A stretch of DNA of 64,000 bases. Source: Gerris lacustris (taxonomy: Eukaryota; Arthropoda; Insecta; Hemiptera; Gerridae). The stretch is from contig OX578284.1 of assembly GCA_951217055.1 (NCBI GenBank), positions 19,230,187 to 19,294,186 of the forward strand, written 5' to 3'. Both the position numbers and the translations under genes were made by a program. Positions within the stretch are counted from its first letter, which is position 1; every line of letters starts with the position of its first letter. A model generated the notes under the pieces. The model saw only the letters and a list, made by a program, of their open reading frames with translations. It made no database searches and was not told the DNA's origin. This document shows positions 11,440 to 23,764 of the stretch, piece after piece.

Positions 11440-13305
11440 ATATATTTTTTATCAATCAATCTTCTAAGCTTAGGCCATAATTTCAACCTAACACCTCTCA
11501 ACCTAGACAATTTACTTAAAATTATCGTTGATATAGAATTTGTATTGAACAATCTGGATTCCCCGAACCACAAATCTTTTTTAAGAAATAACTGTATAAA
11601 TTCCATTACTAACCACCAATCCACGTATAAGAATAAATTAAATAAAAACTTATTAAACTAACAAATAATGCAGGATATAGGAACACTTATATCATTTTTT
11701 AGAAAGAACCCCGAGTTAATAATTATAAAATCTGTTAAAACTATTATAATGAATAAATCAAACTACCAATAAAAAATAGAACAACTTTTACTAGATAAAG
11801 ATATTTACAGAAAACTCAGAAATAACCCATTAAATGACATTAAGAAAGAATATTAAAAACTACTTAATATACTTTTGAAATATAAATTCATAACTTTACA
11901 AGTAAAAAACCAAACTTAATAGTGAACACACTAATTTACCCAGAATTCATGGTCTTTTTCAATTTCATAAAAATAATCATGCCCTCCGCCCCTTTAATTG
12001 ATGGTAGAAATTCACCTACTGAAAAATTATCATCCCTTATCAACCCCACTCTTGACAGTGTGAATAAAAGCAATCCCTACGTCCCTACGACGTAATCAAT
12101 GCGGAATAATTAAAAAATAAAATTAAAGACATTCGTATCGAGGACGATGAAATGTTAATTTCTTTTGATGTTAAGTCGCTTTTTACTAGCATTCCATTAG
12201 ATGAGATGTATAAAATTATTAATACAAATTGGGAACAAATTGAACCGCACACGAATATAAAAAGTAAACAGTTATACTTAGAAACTCTAAAATTTCACGT
12301 ATAATAATGAATACTTTAGGCAAATCAATGGACTACCGATGGGTGGTAAACTATCCGTCAATTTAAGTGGCATCTTTTTGAATAACCTTATAATTAAAGC
12401 TATTGATAAATTGAATGAAAAACCAAAAATGATTTATAAATATATTGATAGTCTAATTTTAATAATTAAAAAGAATAGCCTCGAATACACCTTAAATATT
12501 TTCAATAACATCAATAATAAAATATCCTTTACATTTGAAAAAGAACTAAATAACTTCTTAAACTTTCTATAGACATGTCCATTATTAGAAAAGAAAATGG
12601 ATCTCTTACTACAAAATGGTACTCGAAAGTGTTAAAAAGTAACTGAATATTAAATTTTAATTCTCGAAAGTGTTAAAAAGTAACAGAATATTAAATTTTA
12701 ATTCTAATCATCCTAAACATACCATTTTTAATATAGCGTCGAATATGATACAAAAAGCAATCAAGACCACAGATAAGGAATATTTAAATGAAAACAAAAC
12801 CACAATGTTTTCCAAACTTATTGATAATCTGTATCCAATTAATTTAATTAAATCAATGTGGTACAAAAGTATAAATAAAGTAGATAGTATTGATTCCCCT
12901 ATTACAGTAGAAACAAATAATAATAAACAATACTATTTTACAAAATATAAAGAAAAAAAATAATTGTGACCATATACAAATTGCCCACAAACCAAATGAT
13001 AAAATGCAAATACTCTATAACAATATGAAAGATATAATCAGTAAAGAGAATAGATCCGATTTAATTTATAAGATTGATTGTAAGAATTACGAAAAATCTT
13101 ACTTCGGAGAAACTTCACAAAAACTAAAAAGTAGACAATATCACCACATGATGTAAAAAATAGCAGCACAAAAACCGGCCTTGCCATACATAGTTTTAAC
13201 ACTGGTCACAAATTCGACTTTGACAATACAACAATCCTTGGGTATGAAAAAAAAAAACACAAAGAAAAAGGGAAATGTTGAGTCTTTCCACATCCTAAAA
13301 AAATA
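11440..13305 (+). pseudogene. Penelope-like reverse transcriptase/GIY-YIG endonuclease, pseudogenised
   Basis: Reading successive frames gives the order expected for a Penelope-like polyprotein. An N-terminal LLSLGHNFNL block (11461-) is followed by NPELIIIKS, DGRNSPTEKLSSLINP (about 12000-12050), ISFDVKSLFTSIPLDEM (about 12160), LPMGGKLSVNLSGIFL (about 12335) and KYIDSLILI (about 12440). Then come LNFNSNHPKH and NLYPINLIKSM (about 12690-12860), CKNYEKSYFGETSQKLKSR (about 13080), which is GIY-YIG-like, and TGHKFDFDNTTIL (about 13200). The family reads YVDD at the RT active site; here it is YIDS, so the second catalytic Asp is gone. Several in-frame stops, frame changes and a 41-bp tandem duplication (12622-12703) also break it. 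No long intact ORF remains. Confidence 0.8.
12622..12703 (+). repeat. 41-bp tandem duplication inside the Penelope-like ORF
   Basis: CTCGAAAGTGTTAAAAAGTA starts at 12622 and again at 12663, with one base difference between the copies. As 41 is not a multiple of three, it shifts the frame between the YIDS region and the LNFNSNHP region. Confidence 0.9.
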
Positions 13306-14090
13306 CGTGTGGTGTCGTGGGACACCCGGTAGGAACGAAGTTCCTTACGCTTTATATTATATTATTACAGTACTAAGTATATGATACTAACTACTTATAC
13401 ATGGCGGAGTTAGAATAAGAGACAAAATTAAAAGTAACTATTTGTACTAGCGGAGTTAAGGCAAAATTAAAAGAAAAACTTTTTATTAACTTTGAAAAGA
13501 ACGTCTTACAATAAATGATGGTAAATTGAGAAAAAAGTTAATTTTGATTAGTTTATAGTTAAAGCAGATGGTTGTAGGGAAAAAAATAACTGTCTCCCAT
13601 TAGACCTCCGTTGGCGAATCTCCAATTAAAATATTATTATATAAAATATAAAGCTCCAACACAAAAACACTTCTGCTTGTATCAGGTTGAAATTTTACAT
13701 GCCTGTTTCAATTGTACTTTAGACGATATGTATGAAGTTTTATTGAAATTGTTACGTTAGAACGTATGATATCGGTAGAAACGTTTTTTTCTTTATTTAA
13801 AACGTTTAGGTTCGCTTTAATAAATTTAGCTATCTTTATCACTTCATAGCAGTGTCGGTGTTAAAAAAGTTGTTTGTCTCATTAAATAGATGAAGTTAGA
13901 ATTTTTTCCCGTCCAAAAAAAAACAATTTTAAATTTGAAGCTTACGTTTCCGCGAGCGTTGCGCGTGAACGCTTGGGCGGATAACGTTGTCCAAAGAACT
14001 TAGCCTGGGCATTGGTAAAATGAACATGTGTACCAAATTTCAACTAACTCGGTGATCCTTTACTCAAGTTATTGTCATCGGTAGATTTCG

Positions 14091-14150
14091 TGACGGATTT
14101 TGCGTGACGGTGATTTTGTGACGGTTACTTTGTGACGGTGATTTTGGACG
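14091..14150 (+). repeat. Short imperfect tandem repeat around TTTGTGACGG
   Basis: About four imperfect copies of TTTGTGACGGTGAT near the 3' end of the Penelope-like right unit. The related unit near 41390 has only one. Confidence 0.7.
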
Positions 14151-14388
14151 TTTTTTTCGGATTTACTCCCGGGCTCCAGAACGTGCCATAAGGAACTTCG
14201 TTCCAAAAATCTAAATTCCACTGTAAATCTTAAAACGGATTCAAGCTACATTCACAAAAATTATAATCTAATTTTTAGAAGATTCAAAGAGAATCAGTAA
14301 AAACAAGTCATAATTAATATATGATAATATACAAGGGATGAATAATATAAAAATATAAATCTGGCTTAAGTTAGTTTTGTTAAAGTAC

Positions 14389-14572
14389 CAGTGGCGTAGC
14401 TAGGGTATTGGGGGCCCCCACAAATACTTTTTGGGGGCCCCTCGCCAAACAAAATTGATGAGCAAATAAAGAAAAAACCTCTTCCATTTAGATCTGAGGG
14501 CCCCTCGTCGTTGATTTAGGGGCCCCCTGGCAGTGGGGCCCCCCGCAATGCGGGCCCATAGTTACGCCACTG
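14389..14572. mobile_element. MITE with CAGTGGCGTAGC terminal inverted repeats
   Basis: The left end CAGTGGCGTAGCTAGGG and right end GCCCATAGTTACGCCACTG are inverted. The interior is GC-rich (GGGGGCCCC repeats). The same termini bound the 211-bp element at 39430, which has a clear 8-bp duplication, so a hAT-type origin is likely. I see no clear duplication around this copy. Confidence 0.75.
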
Positions 14573-15557
14573 TCACTACTAGGAGCGCTGGTCACTGATT
14601 CTCAAATTTACATTTATGACCACACCTTATTATCTAAAATTTCTATTATTACAACGAATTTATTATTAATGTAACTATCAATTTTAATTAAAGTATCATT
14701 GTCTTCAATAATTTTGTGTTTGGTTTATAACATTTAAGTATTCATTCTATTTTAATTGTAACTTAAGAGATTTGAATGTTCTCGGTGTGAAATTTAATGT
14801 TAAATACCATATATACTTCTTGGTATTGAGGGTTTAGTTTCAGGTTAATTTTGTTATATGTAAAAAAAAAATGTTTTTATTCTATATTAATTATAATTAT
14901 TCTTGATGTTGTGTACCAGTTATATTAATGTAAATTGTTATCTTCAAAATGTAGCAAACATTTTTTAAATTGGAATTTTATATTTTTAAATAACATCTTC
15001 AAGTACAGTTTAAGTTTTACATAATGCATTAGATATCTTGTTGATTAAGATTAATTGTTTATTAATTGATTTCATGAATTCAGAAATAAAGACGGAGGAT
15101 GGCTTTAAGAAGAGCCGAAACGTTTTGAAGAATAATGGAATAATTATTTTTTATTTATTTATACCTTAATATTCATCAACCATAGTAACAAGTAATCGTA
15201 AAAAGGTGTTTTCAACGTGGTTTATATATTTTTTAGTAAAACCAAAAGTGACACCGCTGTGAAGTGTTAAAGATCGCTAAAAACTATTAATAGTTTTTAC
15301 ACAATAAACAATATAATAACGTTAATGTTAATATAACAATAAAGTACATGATAGGATGGGAGGAAGCTATGTGCCACACTAATTGGCAGTCTATTTTACT
15401 TTAGATAATGTTATCTGCCGTTGAATTTTTTAAATTCTGGTTTAAGAGCGGAAAATTTGTCTCTTGGGATATCCTGCTGTAGTAATGAATATATGTTTGA
15501 ATATAAATTATGTCATTTAAAACTAATGTTAACCTTATTATTTTATTTATGTTACAG
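14573..15557. other. AT-rich sequence upstream of first identified exon
   Basis: No coding sequence is supported. At 15094-15122 there is a small hairpin motif (GAGGATGGCT, loop, AGCCGAAACG) similar in plan to motifs at about 41705 and 46960, probably the remnant of a retroelement end. The final 20 bases before 15558 are T-rich and end in ACAG, a good splice acceptor. Confidence 0.5.
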
Positions 15558-15711
15558 ATAGTTTCTCGTATGGATCAGTCAGTGGATCCCTGTGTGGATC
15601 TGAGAAAATTTTCATGCGGTAGCTGGTTGGATCAACACTTTCCTTTGGGTCATTCGGCAGAAACTAGAGGACGTAGTCTTTGGTCAGCTAAAACACATAT
15701 TCAGCATAAAC
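15558..15711 (+). CDS. M13-like gene, first identified exon
   Basis: Encodes [18 protein letters not shown] and on to [17 protein letters not shown]..., FSCGSW and SLW match the start of the M13 N-terminal domain. The acceptor is TTATGTTACAG at 15557 and the donor GTAAGT at 15712 (phase 1). Alternatively the exon could open at ATG 15510, which reads in frame into a short hydrophobic stretch ([12 protein letters not shown]) resembling a signal sequence. I prefer the acceptor because homology continues right up to it. Confidence 0.85.
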
Positions 15712-18700
15712 GTAAGTGTCATATTCATTTGTGTTATGATAATTTTAAAAGGTGACATGGAAACTGGAATAAATCAGTCAAAAATTTAGTACAGGAGATA
15801 GCGTGCAAAATAATATTTGACTAACTTCATGCCAGAATTTTGTTTACAAGATAATCTTTTAGTGCGCCTTTTAAGAATATGTGGTTTGCAAACTTCATCT
15901 GCGGGACATAGTTTGGCAATAGGCATTTGAGAGCAGCCATGTCCCTATGTGATTTTCATGATCCTGAGTACAAAATTTTTTTTTTATCGTTTATTATTTA
16001 GCTACAACTATAAAAATTAATTATAACAAGCACCTTGCTGGCATAAGGTATATACAGCACAGTTACATCACAGATTAAGAGATTCCACCCAGTGGTGGTA
16101 CTCCAATAATTTGGATTACAATAATATTAGTCTCTTAGATGGTCACGGGGTCATTTTCTCTTTAGGCGTCGCCTCGGATTGCCAGGGATATGAAGAGAGG
16201 ATAGGTTTTGGACAAGAGGATTAGGATGGTGGACGAGCTTGGTGTGGAAGGTCTTGTAACGAGATGAGGCTAGGATATGGACATAGGGAACATTTAGATC
16301 GTTATGTATTATACGGTTGGCCATCGCAGGATCAAGGATTGCAGCGATTGGATCTTATATGAATTTGATGGCTTGGTCGATCCCCACAGTTCGAGTCCGT
16401 ATGTCCAAATAGGTTTTATAATAAGATATAATAATAGACAAAATTAGTTACGTCGCTTGAGAGGTTAGTGACAAACTACCATCAACTTGATTTTTGGTCT
16501 ACTAATAATATTTTCGTACTCAGGATCATGAAAATCACATTGTCCACCATAATTGGCAGGACATAGTCATTCTCCACCTTTTTGTCCCGCGGACGAACTT
16601 AGACAACATATCCTTAAAAGGCATCAAAAGCATAACTCGTGCACAAAATTCTAGCTTTATGTTAGCCAGACACTATTTTGCACGTTATTTTCTGGACTTG
16701 TATTTTTTTCGATTCTTAAGTTGTTGGATTTAATTTGTTACCTACCCAGTTTTATATCTAGATTGGCGCCTTGGTCTATGTACTCAGTTATCTTGATATA
16801 TGTCTCTTTTACTCTTTGGAGAGATGGTCTTAACGTATATAATACACAAATAAAGTCACGTATTTTCCACGCCTACACAAATCCAAGTATATTTATTAAT
16901 GTAACAAAATAAACGTGTGTATAAATTTCATCTGTCATGTGTCAATACATTATGACAAATAGATGTGTCCGCCACAGTACTCCCCCTCCCCTTTAAGAAA
17001 ATGTTACTTTTCTTGTCCTTGAAGGGGTAGACTGTTCTTCACCTTCTGCTAAAACATATGCAGGTTTTATTCTGTCTATAGAGACAATTTTTTCTTTACC
17101 ATTTACTAAAATCGAAAATGTTTTTTGTCCCTTCTTCAACACCTTGTGGGGACCGGTGTATGGTGTATCTAGCGGTTTTCGAACGCTGTCGTCTCTTAGG
17201 AAGACATGAGAAGTTTTTTTCAAATCGGGATGAATGAAGACTTTTCTTTTAGTATGCCTTGAAGCTGAAATAGGTCGTAGATTTCCCATGGCTGAGCGTA
17301 AGCGTTCAACGAATTCATGTTGTGGTTGATCATTTTGCTTTGAAGCAACGATAAGCTCGCCAGGTAGTTTCAGTGCTCGTCCGTATACCAGCTCTGCAGG
17401 ACTGGCTTGTAAATCTTCCTTCACGGCTGCTCGCATGCCTAGCAATACTGATGGTAGGGTTTCTAGCCAGTTGCTGTTTTCCTGACATTTGAGTGCTGTC
17501 TTTAGCTGTCGATGCATACGTTCCACCATGCCATTAGCTTCGGGATGGTAGGCCGTTGTTCTTGTTTTTCGCGCGCCAATCAATTTTGCTAAATCTTGGA
17601 AAAGTTTTGACTCAAACTGCTTTCCCTGATCACTTATGACGGTTGATGGAACTCCAAATCTCGCAACCCAGTTACCAAAGAAAGCTTTTGCTACTGCTTC
17701 AGCCGTGATTTCCGTAAGCGGTATGACTTCAGCCCATTTCGTGTATCGATCTATGCAGGTGAGTAGGTATCGAAAACCGTTACGTTGTGGCAAAGGACCA
17801 ACTAAATCGATATGGACTATGTTAAAACGTTCGGTATCCTGTGGAAAATCTGCGATTGGAGATTTGGTGTGACGATGTATTTTAGCTTTCTGACAGGCTT
17901 CACACGTTTTAACCCAATCTGCACAATCCTTGTCCATTCCTGGCCAGATAAAACGCTGTCTTACAAGTTTTGAAGTTGTTTTCCGACCTGGATGTGAAAG
18001 GTTATGGATTGTAGAGAATACGTTTTTTCTGTGTGAACGAGGGATGTAGGGTCTGATCTTATCCTTGTCAAGAGCACAATAGAGAGGTTTCGAAATATTA
18101 GGCAGGTTAGTCAGATGAAGTTTTAGAGATGACTTTTCCTCTAACAACATCTTGAGATCGTCGTCTACCTGACTCTCTGCGATCTGCTCGTAATCTATGG
18201 TCGAAGGTACATTGATGGCGTTGATTCGAGACAATGCGTCAGCTACGATGTTCTCTGGACCAGCTACATATTGTATATCAGTTGAAAACTGAGCTATAAA
18301 GTCTAGGTGTCTCAGTTGACGTGGAGAACACTTGTCAAGTTTCTGTCGAAAGGCAAACGTCAGTGGTTTGTGATCGGTGTATATTCTGAAGTGACGCCCT
18401 TCTAGCATATGCCGAAAGTACTTGACGCCAGAGTATACAGCGAGCAATTCCCTGTCATACGTGCTGTATCGTTTTTGCGTATCGGTGAGCTTTCCTGAAA
18501 AAAATCCAAGAGGTCTAGGACCTGTTTCTTCAATTTGGTGTAGTGCTGCGCCGATGGCAGTGTCTGAAGCATCAGTCGAGAGGTATAATTGACCATCTGG
18601 TTTCGGAAAAGCTAGTGTTGTAACGTCACCTAAAGCTTTCTTGCAAACTATAAATGCTTCTTCAGCAGCTTCCGACCATTTAACTTTTGTGTTGTCTTTC

Positions 18701-21700
18701 TTTTTCTTTGACCCTTTTATTAAATCAGTCAAAGGTGCTTGCAATCCTGATATGTTTGGAATGAATCTGTGATGGTAATTTACCAGTGCTAGGAAACGCC
18801 GAACCTCCTGCACGGTTTCAGGTTTCTTGAAGTCTTGAATTGCTTTGATTCTATCTGATAGTGGCTTTAAACCTTCTGACGATATCTCATGTCCAAGGAA
18901 GCAAATAGATGTTTTTCCAAAGGTACATTTTGATGCATTTAAAGCGATGCCGTATTCCGAGAGTCGTTGGAAAACTTGTCTGACGTGGATGAGATGTTCT
19001 TCTTCCGAAGTCGAGGCGATAAGAACGTCATCTATGTAAACATACACAAAATCTAAACCTCGCAAGACATTGTTTATGAACCTTTGCATCGTCTGGCCAG
19101 CGTTGCGAAGGCCAAAGGGCATTCGGATAAACTCAAAAAGTCCAAATGGTGTGATGACTGCAGTTTTTGGAATGTCATCAGGTTCAACTGGAATTTGGTG
19201 ATAAGCCTTAGTCAGATCTAATGATGAAAAAATTTTCTTACCGTCTAAACCTTGAGTTAAGTCGTGAATATGAGGCAATGGGTATCGATCGGGAGTTGTG
19301 ACTGCATTAAGCGCCCTATAATCACCACAGGGACGCCAGGTATTGTTCTTTTTTGGCACCATATGTAATGCGCTAGCCCAATTACTGCTTGATGGACGAC
19401 AGATACCTTGAGCGATCATGGACTCGAATTCGGCTTTTGCGTCTTTCAGTTTCTTCGGACAAAGTCTACGAGCCTTTGCGTAAACTGGTTGACCTGAAGT
19501 GATTATACGGTGAGTTGTTGGATGCTTAATTTCGGTGGGAAGAAAATCTTTCATAATTTGCGGAAAAGATGTTCGAAGTAATTGATAGTATATACTTTCT
19601 TCCTGCACAGCTCTTATCACAACTGCTTTCTCATTGGATATTGATACTGGAGTTCTGGTGTTCGTCAAACCATCTCTTAATTGTTTTCCTCTTAGATCGA
19701 TGATGATGTTATGTTGTGTGAGGAAGTCTGCACCAAGGATCGGTGTGGTAACATCTGCTACGAGGAAGCTCCAATTATACTTTCGACGGAGTCCAAGGTC
19801 GACCATAACACGATGTTCACCATAAGTCCGAATTCCAGTTCCATTGGCTGCAAATATTCTGAAGGATGGATCAGGTACTCTTCTACGAAGGCGGTTGGCT
19901 GGTAACACTGAAAGGTCAGCGCCCGTGTCGATTAAATATTTCCAGCCCATACTCTTATCGGTAATCCATAGGCGGCTCGATTTATGTTCACCCTGCTGCA
20001 CCGCCGCGAGTGCAGGGCTTGTTAGTTTTTTGCTTCTTTGTTCTTATTGGCCATTGTGCAAGGTTTTCTGCATTTACGAGCATCCTTTCCATATTCTTGA
20101 TGGTACCAGCATATATCTGACTCGTCATTGGTACTCTTCCTTGAAGCTGATCTTCTTCGGGAGTTACATCGATAGCGAGAAGTACTACGATATCTTGGTT
20201 TATAACGGCCACGCACAATTGCCGCAAGTTCATTGACTTGTTTAGTTAATGCAGATACTTCTGATTGCATTGGTGTTGGATCTCTTGATGTTGAAGGTGC
20301 ATTTTTAGGTGCATGGTTGATAGTGCACACCTGACTACCAGTAACTTCTATTATTTTGTCTGCGAGTACGGCAATTTTTAAAAGGTCGGTCTCATCATCA
20401 CTTACAGAAAGAATCGCTTGAGTTTGAGAAGGTAATCTTTGTAACCAGAGTGAACGTAAAAATTGGTCAGTTACTTTAGAACCAGCAAGCTCCCGCATAC
20501 GTCTTAGTAGTAGGCTTGGTTTATCATCACCAAGTTCTATGCTCGTCAACAGTTGGCGAATCTTTTTTTCTTCCGAATCGGCGAAAGAATTAACAATGCG
20601 CTTTTTTAGTGCTTCGTATGCTCCATCTCGAGGAGGGGAGGCTACAATGTCCGAAACATGGTCTAAAATGTCCATTTCCAGAGCTCCTACGATATGGTGG
20701 AATTTAGTTTCGTCTTCTTTAATGCCTGCAATTTTGAATTGGGATTCTATTTGAATAAACCAAAGGTGAGGCTTCGTTTTCCAAAAGGGTGGGATTTTGA
20801 TAGATACTCGATTTAAATACGGTTGGTTCGTCGTTACATCTGATTGATTGCTTTGAGAGAAACTTGAGGAGGTATCGTTGGGATTAACGGGGTTTGGTTG
20901 CGGTAACATTTTCAGATTTTTAAAAATATATTTTTTTAAATTTAATTTTTATTTTTAAAATGTCAATAATTTTATAAGGTGTCAAAAAATAAAACTTACA
21001 AGGGTAGAATTTTGAATGCTCGTTCGATTGTTCTAGCTCACAAGTCGCGGGTCACCACTTTGGAGAGATGGTCTTAACGTATATAATACACAAATAAAGT
21101 CACGTATTTTCCACGCCTACACAAATCCAAGTATATTTATTAATGTAACAAAATAAACGTGTGTATAAATTTCATCTGTCATGTGTCAATACATTATGAC
21201 AAATAGATGTGTCCGCCACAACTCCATAGTCCCTCAGCATTTCTATTATTTTGTTCCTGTGATAAAAGGTTTCTTATTATTATTATTATTTTTTTTTTTT
21301 TAATCCAAGTAAATTCTCACCAATGGATATTTGTATTTTTTCGCTGTTCTAATAGATTGTTTGATGGCATGTATTGTCCAAAGTAGAAAATTTGCCAGTT
21401 GGATTCTATTTAATAGTTTCGTCTGTAACTGTTCAGTTAGTAGTTTCATCTATAAAATAATCAGGGTGATATGATATTCGTGCCATGAAGATATTATTAT
21501 ATATCCCAGCTAGAATGCTAATTGTTATTACTTAGTGTTTTTCACAAGTTTTTTAAGTCAATTATTTTTTTTTTAATACTTGTGTCACTTTCTAAGTCAG
21601 GGATTTGTTTTAAGCTTTTTAATCTCTGAATTAAAAAATAAATGGCTGATACTCATGAGAACGCAATCTCTTTTCTAGCTTCTTCCCACGGCTTCTTATG

Positions 21701-22935
21701 GAGTGTTTTCTCTGTTAGGAAGTAATAGTTTTAGTGCTCTTATAAATCAAACGGTTTTAAAACCAACTGAACTTTTTATTTTTTTATATTATCAAACACT
21801 TCAAATATAATCATTTATTTTTAGACATTCATTTTCAAACACACTAAAGAAACCATTCGAATAGGTTTGCAGTTTACACTCCACAGACTGACTTAATGAC
21901 GAATTTGCATGTTAGGACTTATCGTATTCGAATTGCCAATAATATTATATGCTTAGAACAATATATTGATAGGCTTGAATTTTGAATTCAAGCCCCTTTT
22001 AAGGTATTTATTTGACCCAGACCATTCTTGCACCACTGGAAGCTGATTTATTAGTCTCTCTTAATTTTGAGGGAAGTTTTCGTTGACTTTTTAGTTAGAA
22101 GTCCAAACATCAAGTTGATGTTAGTTTGCTACTTAATAGATGATCTCTGACCCGCTGCTACTTAATAGATGATAAACTAACCTATCAAGTGACAAACTAA
22201 ATTCAACTTGACTTTAGGTCTACCAATAAATTATATACTCCAGGATTATGAAAATCGCATAATCCGCATAAATAGCCACTCTCCGCCGGTCTGTTATTTT
22301 AACAGCTTATGGCTAAGCTATGTCTGACAGACGTACTTAGCCGATCACATATTCTTAAAATGCACCAAAAGTTTAACTTATACGCAAAATTCTAACTTGA
22401 TCTTTGTCAGAAACTTTTTTCACAAGCTGCTTATTTATGAATATGAAAAAGGCGATTTTTCCGTTTTATAAATTAGCTAAATCAAATCATATTTAAATTT
22501 AATCATATTGTGAAAGTATGTGTTTATCACATACTTACATTACATCAAATGCACTTAAAGTATAACTTAATCTTTCAACCTCAACATTTCTGAATAACCA
22601 CGGAAGCCTACGAGAACCATCTTCATTTGAATTCGATCAATATACATATTACTTCACTGGATTATCGATTACTAAAATTTATACTAAACTATTTTTTTTT
22701 TATTTAAGTTTTTAAAATAGTAAAATCTTAAATTTGTAAAACACAAATTATTTTATTTAATCTTATAAAATCGCTGTTTTAATAAATGCAATGCTTTCAA
22801 ATATAAACTTTCTTCAAAATAAAACATGCAAGTAGCTCGTTATAGCATTTGGCGTCTACCTTGATATATATCACCTTTTAATCAAAATAAGTTATGTCTC
22901 AGAGTCGTGTCGTACATTCCACAGATTTAATATTA

Positions 22936-22969
<34 letters not shown>

Positions 22970-23732
22970 TCTTATTAGTTTTAAAGTGAGAGAAATTATG
23001 ATTATTTTCCATTTTTTCCCTCTTGCATACCTCACTTTTCCCTTTTTACCTTAAAGAATATTAAAAAACATTTTTAATATTAATTCTTTGGCTTCTTATA
23101 GTCCAGAAGTTAGCGTAAATAAAAGTGTCTGACTAAGATCAAGCTAGAATTTTGTGTAAAAGTGTATCTTTTAGTTCGTTTTAAGAATATGTGGTCGGCA
23201 AAGTTCGTCTGCGAGACGTAGCATGGCAATAGGCATTTCAAAAAACAAACCGGTTGAGAGCGGACATGTCCTGCCCATTAATGGTGGACAAGTGATTTTC
23301 ATGATCCTTGAGTACAAAAGTACTTCGTAGACCGAAAATCAAGTTGATGGTAGTTGTAGTTAGTCATACTTAATATAAGTAACCTCTTTTATTTGGAGTA
23401 ATATTTGACTAACTAACCTATTAAGTGATACTATGATCAACTTGATTTTTTGTCTACTAACTAAGTTCATACTCAGGATCATGAAAATCACATTGTCTAC
23501 CAAAAAGGGTGGGACATGGCCGCTTCCGCCCTCCACCGGTTTGTTTTTTTCAAATGCCTATTGCCAAACTTATGACCCGCAGATGATCTTAGCCGACCAC
23601 ATGTTCTTAAAAGGCACCAAAAGATTTACTTGTACACAAAATTCTAGCTTGATGTTAGTCAAACACTTTTTTACCCGCTATCTCCTGGACTAACCAAAAT
23701 GGATAGGACATTGCCGCTTTCGACCGGTCCCT

Positions 23733-23764
<32 letters not shown>

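Larger units (their letters stand above)
11160..14210 (+). mobile_element. Decayed Penelope-like retroelement with inverted terminal units
   Basis: A coding core (about 11440-13305) is bracketed by sequence of the same family in opposite orientation. The left flank (11160-11440) contains ACGATAACTTGAGTAAATG and a CTGT-rich start. The right flank (13305-14210) contains the reverse complement of that block plus an additional 3' part that starts ATACGTGTGG and ends AAGGAACTTCGTTCC. The right unit recurs alone at 40602-41456. Penelope-like elements are known to carry complex, sometimes inverted, terminal repeats. Boundaries are approximate because I could not find a target duplication. Confidence 0.75.
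15789..16697. mobile_element. Foldback MITE family A, copy 2, split by a LINE
   Basis: The left arm (15789-15969) starts GTACAGGAGATAGCGTGCAA and the right arm (16446-16697) ends at CTGGAC after TTATTTT. Both match the complete copy at 23101. A LINE fragment (15978-16437) lies between them with its own target duplication. Confidence 0.8.
16815..21220 (-). mobile_element. Complete Ty3/Gypsy-type LTR retrotransposon
   Basis: Two copies of an LTR of about 160 bp bound gag and pol on the minus strand. LTR ends in element orientation are TGTGGCGG and CTCTCCA(AA). The host bases ACTC at 16811-16814 recur at 21221-21224, a 4-bp target duplication. A primer-binding-like site follows the 5' LTR and a purine tract precedes the 3' LTR. 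The two LTRs look identical, and both ORFs are open, so the insertion is recent. It lies antisense within intron 1 of the M13-like gene. There is no envelope ORF. Confidence 0.95.

Noticed and set aside
19844..20236. Plus-strand frame of 130 residues
   Set aside because: It is antisense to the Gypsy gag/pol junction and has no independent support.
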